NCBI RefSeq assembly: GCF_016765655.2
Contig: NZ_CP086106.1
Location: 5,478,501-5,542,500, forward strand
DNA length: 64,000 nt
Source of the DNA: Skermanella mucosa
GTDB lineage: Bacteria; Pseudomonadota; Alphaproteobacteria; Azospirillales; Azospirillaceae
Direction of reading: 5' to 3'
Shown: one piece after another, positions 1-7,638 of the stretch
Layout: each line of letters opens with the position of its first letter
Numbering within the stretch: the stretch's first letter is position 1
Notes under the pieces: generated by a model
Databases searched by the model: none
The model's input: only the letters and a program-made list of their open reading frames with translations
What the model was told of the DNA's origin: nothing
Made by a program: the position numbers and the translations under genes

Positions 1-25
1 TTGAACTCCATGCTGGCATTCGCCT

Positions 26-50
26 TTATATTATGTTTCTCTTATATAAT
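26..50. promoter_or_regulatory. AT-rich dyad operator/promoter before the soxS-like gene
   Basis: TTATAT and ATATAA form a perfect 6-bp inverted repeat with a 12-bp spacer, inside the longer pattern TTATAT-N11-TATATAAT. The right arm contains a consensus -10 hexamer (TATAAT, 45-50), about 40 bp before the start codon at 90. The same pattern with the same spacing recurs at 7513-7537 before soxE. Sox clusters are commonly controlled by ArsR-type SoxR repressors that bind AT-rich dyads, so an operator overlapping the promoter is inferred; no soxR gene is in the window. Confidence 0.55.
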
Positions 51-89
51 CCAGCATCAATGACCGGCCACAAGGAATAGGGAGCCGCC

Positions 90-440
90 ATGATCGCCCG
101 CGTCCTGAGCCTCCTCGCCTTCCTCTCGCTCCCCTTCGGCCCGTCGCTCGCCGCCGAGCTGGTGATGTTCGAAGCGGAAGGCTGTGCCTGGTGCGCGGCC
201 TGGGACCGGCAGATCGGCCCCGTCTACCCGCTGACCGACGAGGGCCGGCGGGCGCCGCTGCGCCGCGTCGACCTTCATGGTCCGCGGCCGGACGACCTCG
301 GGCGGATCACGGGGGTCGTCCATACGCCGACCTTCGTCCTGACCGAGGACGGGCGCGAGATCGGCCGCATCCGGGGCTACCCGGGCGAGGATTTCTTCTG
401 GGCCATGCTGGGCGACCTGATCCGCAAGCTGGATCCCTGA
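90..440 (+). CDS. periplasmic thioredoxin-like protein, SoxS/SoxW type
   Basis: A 116-residue secreted thiol-disulfide protein. Residues 1-22 form a hydrophobic Sec signal ending in an Ala-rich cleavage site. The mature part opens with a beta strand and a CAWC redox motif (C32, C35), followed by a HTPTF segment with the cis-proline expected of a thioredoxin fold and a glycine-rich C-terminal strand (GRIRGYPG). In sox clusters such proteins keep Sox carriers reduced in the periplasm, so that role is inferred from context. A GGGAGCC ribosome site precedes the ATG. It is the first gene of a plus-strand pair that converges on the minus-strand soxEF-CD operon. Which sox thioredoxin (S or W) it corresponds to is not certain. 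Confidence 0.75.
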   Translation: MIARVLSLLAFLSLPFGPSLAAELVMFEAEGCAWCAAWDRQIGPVYPLTDEGRRAPLRRVDLHGPRPDDLGRITGVVHTPTFVLTEDGREIGRIRGYPGEDFFWAMLGDLIRKLDP

Positions 441-494
441 TCCGGCACCAACCGGGCCGGACAGGCCCACCGATCCCACAAGGAAGGAAACACC

Positions 495-1001
495 ATGAAG
501 AAGCGCATCACTCTTGCCGCGGCCCTGCTGTTCGGCATCGCCGTTTCCCCCGCGCAGCCCCGGGCCGAGGGCGAGGCCCTCGTCACGTTCCGCAGCCTCA
601 GCCCCGCGGCGGCGCTCGATCTCGCGCGGGCGGTCCTGGACAGCTGCCACCACAAGGGATTCCAGGTGGCCGTGGCGGTCGTCGACCGGTTCGGGACGCC
701 GCAGGTCATGCTGCGCGACCAGTTCGCCGGTCCGCACACGCCGGACACCGCGACGGCCAAGGCCTGGACGGCGATCAGCTTCCGCTCTGACACCCTGAAG
801 CTGGCGGCGTCCACCGCGGGCGACCAGGCCCAGTCGGGCGCCCGCTTCATCGCCGGCGCGGTCATGCTGGGCGGCGGGCTCCCGGTCGAAGCCGGCGGAT
901 CGATCGTCGGCGGCGTCGGCGTGTCCGGCGGCCCGTCGGGCGAGGCGGACGACGCCTGCGCGCGCACCGGGATCGCCGCGATCGAGGACAAGCTGTTCTG
1001 A
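495..1001 (+). CDS. secreted GlcG/HbpS-family haem-binding protein
   Basis: A 168-residue protein with a signal peptide (about residues 1-25, KKR start, hydrophobic core, cleavage near AEG). The rest matches the GlcG/HbpS (DUF336) fold: an N-terminal helix with LDLARAVLDSC, a VAVAVVDRFG strand, a TATAKAWTAISF helix and the glycine-rich tail GGSIVGGVGVSGG typical of the family. Relatives bind haem or small ligands in the periplasm. AAGGAAGG lies just before the ATG. It follows the thioredoxin gene by 54 bp, so the two are probably co-transcribed. Its place beside c-type cytochrome genes suggests haem handling or sensing, but that is inference. Confidence 0.75.
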   Translation: MKKRITLAAALLFGIAVSPAQPRAEGEALVTFRSLSPAAALDLARAVLDSCHHKGFQVAVAVVDRFGTPQVMLRDQFAGPHTPDTATAKAWTAISFRSDTLKLAASTAGDQAQSGARFIAGAVMLGGGLPVEAGGSIVGGVGVSGGPSGEADDACARTGIAAIEDKLF

Positions 1002-1033
1002 CCGCGGCAGCGGGACCGCACCCCCGGGGCGCC

Positions 1034-1504
1034 TCATGGCCGGACATAGACCCAGCCGGCCAGCTGGCGCTCCACGATCTCGGCCACGCCGGCGGTCACC
1101 ACCTCGACCCCGGGGATCAGGTCGGCGGGGGTGCGGTTCTGGGTCTTCATGGTGTTGGCGCAGCCGATGAAGGCGACGCCGTACCGCATCAGGCTGCGGA
1201 CCCGTTCCGCCACCGGCGAGACGTCGGCGTAGAGCGCCTGCATGCCGGCGCCGAAGGCGACGATCACCACCTCGGCATTGTCCTGGCCGTAGAAGTCCTG
1301 GACGTTCACCGCATTGTAGAAAAGGTTATTGATATCCTTCTCGTCCGAGCTGGTGAGTTGCAGCAGCAGCCGGCGGGGAGCCTCCGGGCTCGGCTCCGGG
1401 CTGGCCAGCACGGTGTCGGCCGACGCCGGGGAATGCCCCGCGCCGCCGAAAGCCGCCCCGGCCAGGACCAGGGCTGCCGCCAGGCGCCTGACCGCCGGAC
1501 CCAT
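1034..1504 (-). CDS. periplasmic DsrE-family protein
   Basis: A 156-residue protein with an N-terminal signal sequence (RRLAAALVLAGAAFGGAG). The core reads LLLQLTSSDEKDINNLFYNA, then EVVIVAFGAGMQALY and a conserved cysteine in FIGCANT, which is the DsrE/DsrF-like alpha/beta fold used in sulfur-relay and sulfur-oxidation proteins. The start at 1504 overlaps the soxD stop as TGATG, arguing for translational coupling and for this start over longer ones. It is the last gene of the minus-strand sox operon. Likely a persulfide-handling accessory of the Sox pathway; the exact job is unknown. Confidence 0.75.
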   Translation of the reverse strand: MGPAVRRLAAALVLAGAAFGGAGHSPASADTVLASPEPSPEAPRRLLLQLTSSDEKDINNLFYNAVNVQDFYGQDNAEVVIVAFGAGMQALYADVSPVAERVRSLMRYGVAFIGCANTMKTQNRTPADLIPGVEVVTAGVAEIVERQLAGWVYVRP

Positions 1505-2172
1505 CACTTGCCCGCCGGCGCGATGTCGGGCGTGATGTTGGCGTCCACCGCGCGGGCGGTGATCCTGACCGGCTCGCCCTTGCGGCAGTCCTTCATGCAC
1601 GGCTCACCGGCGGGGACGTCCGGACGGGGGTCCTCTTCCAGGAAGCCGTCCCGGTTGGGCATCCTGATCGACACCAGCTTGGCGGCGTCCAGCGTCTCGT
1701 CCTGGCCCAGCAGGTCGTTCAAGTAGAGGATGTAGGCGACGATGCCGTAGGTCTCGTCCGCGGTCAGGCTGTGGGCCTGGCCGAACGGCATCGAGGTGTA
1801 GATGTAGCTGAAGACGCCCGGCGCGTAGGGCCAGAAGCTGCCCACCGTGCGCACCGGGTCGGCCGTGGCCAGCGTGTCGAAGCCCCCGGCCAGCGGCAGG
1901 TAGCGGGTGCCCTCGCCGAAGTCGCCGTGGCAGACGGCGCATTTTTCCGAGAAAACCTCCTCGCCGTCGGTGGCGTTGCCGCTTCCGGCGGGCAGGCCCA
2001 GCCCGTCCTCCGCCCGGACGGTCCGGTTCCAGCCGGCGACCTCCTCCGGGGTGACCGGGCGGCCGAAGCCGTAGCGCTCGCCGGCCGAGGCGGCGCCGGA
2101 CAGCAGGGTCGCGGCGAGCAGGCCGCCCAGCAGGACGGAGCGACTTTTCGCTTTCTCAGGAAATCTGGACAT
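1504..2172 (-). CDS. soxD: SoxD, cytochrome c subunit of sulfane dehydrogenase
   Basis: A 222-residue periplasmic cytochrome c, partner of the molybdoenzyme SoxC in the Sox(CD)2 complex, which removes six electrons from the SoxY-bound sulfane sulfur. It has a signal peptide (residues about 1-30, SVLLGGLLAATLLSGAASAG), one haem site CAVCH followed by GDFGEGTRYLPLAGG, and a probable axial Met in SMPFGQAHS. Some SoxD proteins are larger and di-haem; this one has only one CxxCH (the later CMKDC is not a haem site). The start overlaps the soxC stop by 17 bp and has a GAGGTCGAGA leader. Confidence 0.88.
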   Translation of the reverse strand: MSRFPEKAKSRSVLLGGLLAATLLSGAASAGERYGFGRPVTPEEVAGWNRTVRAEDGLGLPAGSGNATDGEEVFSEKCAVCHGDFGEGTRYLPLAGGFDTLATADPVRTVGSFWPYAPGVFSYIYTSMPFGQAHSLTADETYGIVAYILYLNDLLGQDETLDAAKLVSIRMPNRDGFLEEDPRPDVPAGEPCMKDCRKGEPVRITARAVDANITPDIAPAGK

Positions 2173-3493
2173 TCTCGACCTCGCCGCCGGGCAGGACATG
2201 CCACGTGTAGATGCTGTTCTTGTGGTAGATGCTGTTGGTGCCCCGGACCGCGCGGAGCTGCGGCAGCGAGGGCTGGACATACCCGGTCTCGTCGATCGCC
2301 CGGCATTGCAGGAAGGCGTCCTTGCCGTCCCAGGTCCACGGGATCTCGAACCGGGTCAGGCACTTGGACAGCACCGGCTCGTTCAGCCGGGCGGGCGTCC
2401 AGGTGTTGCCGCCGTCGGCCGAGAAGTCCACCCGGCGGATCTTGCCCCGGCCGCTCCAGGCCAGGCCCGACACGTGGTACAGGCCCGGCCCCTGGCGTAT
2501 CGGCTTTTCAGGGCAGGGGAAGGTGATGACCGAGTTGGCCTCCTGCATGAAGGTGAACTTGCGCGCCTTGCCGTCCGCCATCAGGTCGGTGTAGCGCGAC
2601 GTCTCCTCCCGGCTGTGCCAGGGCTTGTCGCCGACCTCCAGCCGGCGCAGCCACTTGACGCTCATGTTCCCCTCGTAGCCGGGCAGGAACAGGCGGATCG
2701 GATAGCCCTGCTCGCGCCGCAGCCGCTCGCCGTTCTGGCCCCAGGCGACCAGCGCGTCGTCCAGCGCCTTGTCCATCGGGATCGAGCGGTGGTTGCCGGC
2801 GGCGTCGGCGCCCTCGGCCAGGATCCACTTGGCCCCGGGCTTCACGCCGCACTCGTCGAGCAGGACCGAGAGCGGCACGCCGGTCCATTCGCAGCAATGG
2901 ATCATGCCGTGGGTGTATTGCAGGCGCGTCATCTGCGCGCCCTTCCACTCCATCCCGCCGTTGGCCGGGCACTCCAGGAAATGGATGCGGCTGACCGAGG
3001 GGAAGCGGGTGATGTCGTCCATGGTGAAGATCATCGGCCGGTCGACCATGCCGTGGATCATCAGCCGGTGCTCGTCCGGGTTGATGTCGGCGCAACCGCC
3101 GTGGTGGCGCTCGAAGCATACGCCGTTGGGCGTGATGATGCCGGACAGGTCGGCCAGCGGCGTGAAGCTGATCGAGGCGATGCGGTCCGCCGTCAGCCAG
3201 TCGACGTTGCGCCGGACCACGTTCGCCTCGTAGGGCGACGGCATGCCATAGGGGTATTCGACCACCCCGTAGCCGGCCGTGGTCGTCCAGGGCGGATTGT
3301 TGGGCGGCAGGTTCGCCGGATCGGCCGGGCCGGCCAGCGCCGGGCGGGAGGTTCCCGACAGCAGCGCCGGCGCCGCCGCGAGGCCGGCGGTCCCGCCCGC
3401 GACCTTGCGCAGGAAGGAGCGGCGCGACGGGCTCTCCCCGGGCCGGACGGCCGTCGGGGTGCGCGGAGGGGCAGTTTCGTCTTGGTCGTTCAT
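2156..3493 (-). CDS. soxC: SoxC, molybdopterin subunit of sulfane dehydrogenase
   Basis: A 445-residue periplasmic molybdenum enzyme of the sulfite oxidase family. A twin-arginine signal (SRRSFLRKVAGG) exports it folded with its cofactor. The Mo-binding domain carries the cysteine ligand in HFLECPANGGMEW, and residues such as HHGGCADINPDEH and LPGYEGNMSVKWLRRLEV match SoxC. The C-terminal half is the dimerisation domain (FSADGGNTWTPARL). The chosen ATG has an AGGGAG site 6-7 bases upstream; an in-frame ATG at 3526, overlapping the previous stop as ATGA, is an alternative and would only lengthen the export signal. Followed directly by soxD. Confidence 0.93.
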   Translation of the reverse strand: MNDQDETAPPRTPTAVRPGESPSRRSFLRKVAGGTAGLAAAPALLSGTSRPALAGPADPANLPPNNPPWTTTAGYGVVEYPYGMPSPYEANVVRRNVDWLTADRIASISFTPLADLSGIITPNGVCFERHHGGCADINPDEHRLMIHGMVDRPMIFTMDDITRFPSVSRIHFLECPANGGMEWKGAQMTRLQYTHGMIHCCEWTGVPLSVLLDECGVKPGAKWILAEGADAAGNHRSIPMDKALDDALVAWGQNGERLRREQGYPIRLFLPGYEGNMSVKWLRRLEVGDKPWHSREETSRYTDLMADGKARKFTFMQEANSVITFPCPEKPIRQGPGLYHVSGLAWSGRGKIRRVDFSADGGNTWTPARLNEPVLSKCLTRFEIPWTWDGKDAFLQCRAIDETGYVQPSLPQLRAVRGTNSIYHKNSIYTWHVLPGGEVENVQIS

Positions 3494-3522
3494 GGTGCGC
3501 TCCCTGGAGTCGTTCCGCGGGT

Positions 3523-4827
3523 TCATTTCTTGGCGGGCAGGGTCTGGGCGTAGGCCAGGATGCTGCCGATGGTTTCCGCCGGCATCGCGCGGAGCGGCGG
3601 CATGGTGTCTCCGGGATGGCCGTTGTAGACGCTGTGCAGCGATCGCCACGGGTCCGACGCGACCATCCGGCCGAGCGGCGGCATGGTCCGGACGGCGCGG
3701 CCGTCCTTGCCGTGGCAGGTGGCGCAGATGGTTTGGAAGAAGGGTTCGCCGGCGGCGGCGTCGCCCTTGAACCGACGCTCCGCACCGTCGATGAAGGCCG
3801 CCATGTCCACCTGCCCCTGCGTCACGAAGCGCGCCAGGTCGGTGAGGTCGCGGACCGACAGCAGGCCGCCGAACTGGTGGACCTGGTCCGACAGCGCCGC
3901 CGCCACGGCGGCCGGGTCTGTCCCCTCCAGGTTCCGCAGCCCGGCGATGCCGTCGCGCCCGCGATAGTCCCAGCCGTGGCACTCGACGCAGCGCCAGGTG
4001 GATTGCGGGCGAAGTCCCTCGTCCTTGGCCGCCCGGGCGGCCGGGAACGAGGGGTGCAGCCCCGCCGGCGGCGTCCGGCCGTTCTCCTTGAACCAGTTGT
4101 CGTAGAGCCGGCCGCCGCGGACCAGCGAGGCGGTCGGGTCGCGCTGGGGAAGGGTCTGGAGATAGGCCAGCGTGTCGGTCAGGACGGCCCGGTCCAGCGC
4201 CCGAAGCGCCGACATGCTGCCGTTGGGATGGCCGTTCATCATGCTGTGCAGGGCGTGCCAGGGCTGGTCGCGGCCAAGCTCGCCCAGCGGCGGCATGCTT
4301 TCGACCTGGAGCCCGTCGGCACCATGGCAGTTGGCGCAGATCGTCTGGAAATAGACGGCGCCCCGGGCCGGCTCGCCCCGGGCCCTGAGGGTCGCAGGAT
4401 CGATGTGGTCCGTCATGGCGACCTGGCCGCCGGTAACGAAATTGGCGAGGTCCTGGATGTCCTCCGCGTCGAGCAGCGCGCCGTAGCCATGGGACGGGTG
4501 GCGCAGCAGCGCCGCGACCGCCGCCGGGTCGCCGCCCTGGAAGGCGCCGAGGCCCCTGGCGGTCCCGCCCGAGGCGCCGTCGGCGCCGCGGTAATCCCAG
4601 CCGTGGCAGTCCACGCAGCGCCCGGAACCGGTCCCGGCGGCGCCCTCGGCCCGCTCCTTGCCGAGATGGGAGATCCGGCGCTCGTGCTCGCCGGTCTCCA
4701 CGTGCCAGTTGTCGTAGAGCCGGCCGCCCCGCGCGATCGAGGACAGGACCTCCTCCGCGCCGGCCGGGAGGGCCGCGAGAAGCGCCGCCAGGATCAGGAC
4801 GGCCGGAGCGATGATGCGGACGGGCAT
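3523..4827 (-). CDS. tetra-haem c-type cytochrome made of two duplicated di-haem modules
   Basis: A 434-residue secreted cytochrome. After a signal peptide (about 1-24) the protein contains two copies of one module of roughly 200 residues. Each copy starts with GGRLYDNW, then a first haem site (CVDCHGWDYRG; CVECHGWDYRG), GxDPAAVAA, a second site (FQTICANCHG; FQTICATCHG), MPPLG, PW..LHS..NGHP and ends near LAYLQTLP / LAYAQTLP. That makes four CxxCH haems. The order of genes (NapC-type cytochrome upstream, soxC downstream) suggests it carries electrons between the membrane tetra-haem protein and Sox enzymes; this is inference. I do not recognise a named family for the whole protein. Its stop overlaps an upstream in-frame ATG of soxC. 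Confidence 0.85.
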   Translation of the reverse strand: MPVRIIAPAVLILAALLAALPAGAEEVLSSIARGGRLYDNWHVETGEHERRISHLGKERAEGAAGTGSGRCVDCHGWDYRGADGASGGTARGLGAFQGGDPAAVAALLRHPSHGYGALLDAEDIQDLANFVTGGQVAMTDHIDPATLRARGEPARGAVYFQTICANCHGADGLQVESMPPLGELGRDQPWHALHSMMNGHPNGSMSALRALDRAVLTDTLAYLQTLPQRDPTASLVRGGRLYDNWFKENGRTPPAGLHPSFPAARAAKDEGLRPQSTWRCVECHGWDYRGRDGIAGLRNLEGTDPAAVAAALSDQVHQFGGLLSVRDLTDLARFVTQGQVDMAAFIDGAERRFKGDAAAGEPFFQTICATCHGKDGRAVRTMPPLGRMVASDPWRSLHSVYNGHPGDTMPPLRAMPAETIGSILAYAQTLPAKK

Positions 4828-4850
4828 GCTTGCCTCCAGTCGTGCCGGAC

Positions 4851-5423
4851 TCACTTGGGGTCGTATCCGGCGGGCAGCTCGTGGACGATGCCCTTGTGGC
4901 AGTCGATGCAATGCTTGCCTTCCTGCATCGCCACGGGGTGCCGGACCTTGGCCCGCCGCCCCTGCTCGCCCAGGTTCATGGCGTCGAAGGCGTGGCAGTT
5001 CCGGCACTCGCGCGACTGGGTGCTTTCCATGCGCGCCCAGACGCGGGTCGCCATCTCCAGCCGGTGGGCCTCGAACTTCTCGGGCGTGTCGATGGTGCCC
5101 AGCAGGTGATGCCAGACATCCTTGACGGCCACGACCTTGGCGACCAGCTTGGGGCCGAACTCCTTGGGGACGTGGCAGTCCTCGCACTCCGCCCGGACGC
5201 CGGTGCGGTTGGTGAAATGGATGCTCTTGCGGTACTCGGCATAGGTCCCGGTCTCCATCTCGTGGCACGAGATGCAGAACTCCATGCGGTTGGTGTATTC
5301 GGCGAAGACGGTGAACCCGCCGAGGAACACGACCGCGGCGGCCACGCCCGAGAAGATCAGGACCATCCCGCCGCCGAAGACGGGCCACGGGCGCGCAAGC
5401 CGATTCCAGAGACGGCCGAACAT
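4851..5423 (-). CDS. NapC/NirT-family membrane-anchored tetra-haem cytochrome
   Basis: A 190-residue protein with one N-terminal membrane anchor (about residues 15-40, GGGMVLIFSGVAAAVVFLGG) and four CxxCH haem sites: CISCHEM, CEDCHVP, CRNCHAF and CIDCHKG. The layout, the NRMEFCISCHEM start and the HPVAMQEGKHCIDCHKGIVH end are those of NapC/NirT quinol dehydrogenases, which pass electrons between the quinone pool and periplasmic carriers. It sits between soxF and the duplicated di-haem cytochrome gene in the same operon, so it may connect Sox reactions to the quinone pool. That direction of electron flow is not shown by the sequence. Confidence 0.88.
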   Translation of the reverse strand: MFGRLWNRLARPWPVFGGGMVLIFSGVAAAVVFLGGFTVFAEYTNRMEFCISCHEMETGTYAEYRKSIHFTNRTGVRAECEDCHVPKEFGPKLVAKVVAVKDVWHHLLGTIDTPEKFEAHRLEMATRVWARMESTQSRECRNCHAFDAMNLGEQGRRAKVRHPVAMQEGKHCIDCHKGIVHELPAGYDPK

Positions 5424-5494
5424 GGGGAATTCTCCGGTTCAGGGGAGTGCCCGCCGATCCCTTCGGCGCGAAGCTTCCGGGCGGCGGGACGGGC

Positions 5495-6799
5495 TCAGCC
5501 CCAGGCGTCGTGGCGGATATTGTCGAACCAGCTGTAGGCGTACATCAGCTCCCGCCGGCGGTCCTCGGCCGACGCGCCGAGCGGCGAGATGCCGCCGGCA
5601 TCCGGCAGTTCGACGATCTTGTTGTCGGCCGCGCTGTAGCCGTAGACCCCCGCGATCGAGAAGCAGTGGTCCGTGCCGGCCACGGAATAGCAGGTGTTGA
5701 TGTAGGACGGCTTCGGCGGCTCCTGCCCCTTCAGCGCGGAGACCACCGCCGCGGCGGCGACCTTGGCCTGGGAATTGGCGCCGTAGGCCGACTTGGGCAT
5801 GGTCGCCGCGTCGGCGGCGTCGCCCATGACGTAGACCCCGGGGAGCTTCTTCGCCTCGAAGGTCCCCTTGTTGACCGGAACCCAAGCTCCCTCGGTCAGG
5901 CCGGCATCGACCGCGATCCGGCCAGCGCCCTGCGGCGGGATCACGTTGACCACGTCGCCCTTGAAGGTCCCCGCTTCAGCCGTCACCGTCATGGTGCCCG
6001 GATCGACCTTCAGCACCTTGCCGCCCTCCTTGAGGGGGACCCAGGTGATCATGCTGTCGGCCGTGCCGAAGCCGTAGAACTTCTCCCAGGCCTCCTTGAA
6101 CAGCGGCTGCTTGGAGAAGGCGTCCTTGGCGTCGAGGATGATGACCTTCGACTTGGGCTTGTGGTGCTTGAAATAGTTGGCGATCAGGCTGGCGCGCTCG
6201 TACGGGCCGGGCGGGCAGCGGAACGGGTTGGCCGGGGCGACCATGACGAAGGTGCCGCCGTCGGGCATGGCTTCGAGCTGGCGGCGCAGCAGCGCGGTCT
6301 GCGCCCCTGCCTTCCAGGCGTGCGGCATCTTCTCCGCCGCCTCGACGCCGTAGCCTTCGAGGCCGGCATAGTTCAGCTCGATCCCCGGCGCCACGACGCA
6401 GCGGTCGAAGCCGAAGGTCTGGCCGCCCTTGGTGGTCACGGTCCTGGCCGTGCCGTCGACGCCGGTCACCAGGTCGTGGACCACGGCGATGCCGTGCTTC
6501 TTCAGCCCGTCATAGCCGATCGCCAGGCTCTCCAGCTTGCGCTCGCCGCCGATCACCTCGTTGCTCATGAAGCAGGTGTGGTACTGGGGGTTGGCCTCGA
6601 TCAGCGTGACCTCGACCGAGGGGTCGAAATGCTTCAGGTATTTGGCGGCGGTGGCTCCGGCCGGCCCGCCGCCGACCACGACCACCTTGGGTCCGGCGGC
6701 GCGGGCGATGCGGGGCATCGCGACCACGCCGGCCGCGGCGGCTCCCGCGAGGTTAAGGGCCGCGAGCTTCAGGAAGGTCCGGCGTCCGGTGTTCTGCAT
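5495..6799 (-). CDS. soxF: SoxF / FccB, flavoprotein of flavocytochrome c sulfide dehydrogenase
   Basis: A 434-residue periplasmic FAD protein. A twin-arginine-like signal ([12 protein letters not shown]) precedes the FAD-binding motif [17 protein letters not shown]. Cysteines that form the redox disulfide in this family are seen in [10 protein letters not shown] and [15 protein letters not shown] second dinucleotide region ends in [19 protein letters not shown], the FAD-ribityl contact. The C-terminal flavocytochrome c domain begins near [21 protein letters not shown]. It oxidises sulfide (or polysulfide) and passes electrons to the di-haem SoxE encoded just upstream (11-bp gap). Start chosen before the Tat motif; a longer reading frame has no support. 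Confidence 0.9.
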   Translation of the reverse strand: MQNTGRRTFLKLAALNLAGAAAAGVVAMPRIARAAGPKVVVVGGGPAGATAAKYLKHFDPSVEVTLIEANPQYHTCFMSNEVIGGERKLESLAIGYDGLKKHGIAVVHDLVTGVDGTARTVTTKGGQTFGFDRCVVAPGIELNYAGLEGYGVEAAEKMPHAWKAGAQTALLRRQLEAMPDGGTFVMVAPANPFRCPPGPYERASLIANYFKHHKPKSKVIILDAKDAFSKQPLFKEAWEKFYGFGTADSMITWVPLKEGGKVLKVDPGTMTVTAEAGTFKGDVVNVIPPQGAGRIAVDAGLTEGAWVPVNKGTFEAKKLPGVYVMGDAADAATMPKSAYGANSQAKVAAAAVVSALKGQEPPKPSYINTCYSVAGTDHCFSIAGVYGYSAADNKIVELPDAGGISPLGASAEDRRRELMYAYSWFDNIRHDAWG

Positions 6800-6810
6800 G
6801 GCGGCGGCCC

Positions 6811-7413
6811 TCACTTCACGCTGGCATAGTAATGGAGGATCGCGTCGAACGCGTCCCGGCCCTGGTCGGCGAGCAATGCGTCGAACTTCTGCTTCTGGCG
6901 CTTTTCCATCGCGCGCCGGCCGGACAGGAAGTCGGTCACCGAGAACTGCATGTAGGGCAGCCGCTGCCCGGCGAGCACGCCGACGCCCTCGCCGACCTTG
7001 CCCTCCTCCTCGTGGCAGGATTCGCAGTATTTCTTCGCCAGCCCCTTGCCGGCATCGACCTTGGCCTGATCGACGGCCTGTCCGGGCCGGTCGAACGGCT
7101 TGCCCTCGAAATACTCGGCCAGCTTGTCGATCTGGGCGTCGCTGTAGCCCTTGGCGATCCGCCCCATGACGGTGGAGGGCCGCGTCTCGGTCTTGTAGGC
7201 GATCATGCTGTCGACGAAGTATTCCGGCGACAGGCTGGCGATCGTGGGAGTCGCGATACCGATGCTGCTGCCGTCGGTTCCGTGGCACGCCGCGCAGGAC
7301 ACGGCGAGCAGTTCGGTCTCCAGATCCGCCAGCGCCGGCGCCGACCACAGGATCGCGCCGAGCAGGAGGGCGGACCCCAGGCGGCGGCTTGGGATTGATG
7401 GCCTCACGAGCAT
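6811..7413 (-). CDS. soxE: SoxE / FccA-like di-haem cytochrome c
   Basis: A 200-residue secreted cytochrome, first gene of the minus-strand sox operon. After a signal peptide (about residues 1-29, ending APALA) there are two haem domains with CAACHGTDG and CESCHEEEG. The protein has the spacing and motifs of the FccA/SoxE subunit ([23 protein letters not shown] in domain one; [16 protein letters not shown] in domain two), which accepts electrons from the flavin of SoxF. It is preceded by the AT-rich dyad around 7513-7537, about 100 bp upstream of the start codon. Confidence 0.87.
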   Translation of the reverse strand: MLVRPSIPSRRLGSALLLGAILWSAPALADLETELLAVSCAACHGTDGSSIGIATPTIASLSPEYFVDSMIAYKTETRPSTVMGRIAKGYSDAQIDKLAEYFEGKPFDRPGQAVDQAKVDAGKGLAKKYCESCHEEEGKVGEGVGVLAGQRLPYMQFSVTDFLSGRRAMEKRQKQKFDALLADQGRDAFDAILHYYASVK

Positions 7414-7512
7414 GTCCTGGGAACCTCCCCGTTCCGTTTCGTTGGTCCGGACGGATGCTCCGCTGGCCGTGAAGCTGTCGCCTTCGCCTGAACGGCCGCC
7501 CGAATGGACGCC

Positions 7513-7537
7513 TTATATCAGGCTCTGCGTATATAAT
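7513..7537. promoter_or_regulatory. AT-rich dyad operator/promoter before soxE
   Basis: TTATAT and ATATAA form a perfect 6-bp inverted repeat separated by 12 bp, the same as at 26-50, including the CGCCT run on the left side and the full right arm TATATAAT. Read on the minus strand, the left arm gives TATAAG as a possible -10 for the soxE operon. Identical spacing before both sox transcription units points to a shared regulator. The rest of the 7414-7638 spacer shows no gene. Confidence 0.55.
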
Positions 7538-7638
7538 GGATTCAGAATGTAAGGAAGCGCACGGATGCGGCGTAAAAATGATCCAGATCAATTCCGTTGG
7601 GAAATTGGAGACCCTCCACTCCGCAACCGGAGCGGGCG

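Noticed and set aside
2198-3553. Long plus-strand frame (451 residues) opposite soxC
   Set aside because: Rich in Ala/Arg/Gly with no family motifs; it is a mirror of the GC-rich soxC codons, and soxC on the other strand is certain.
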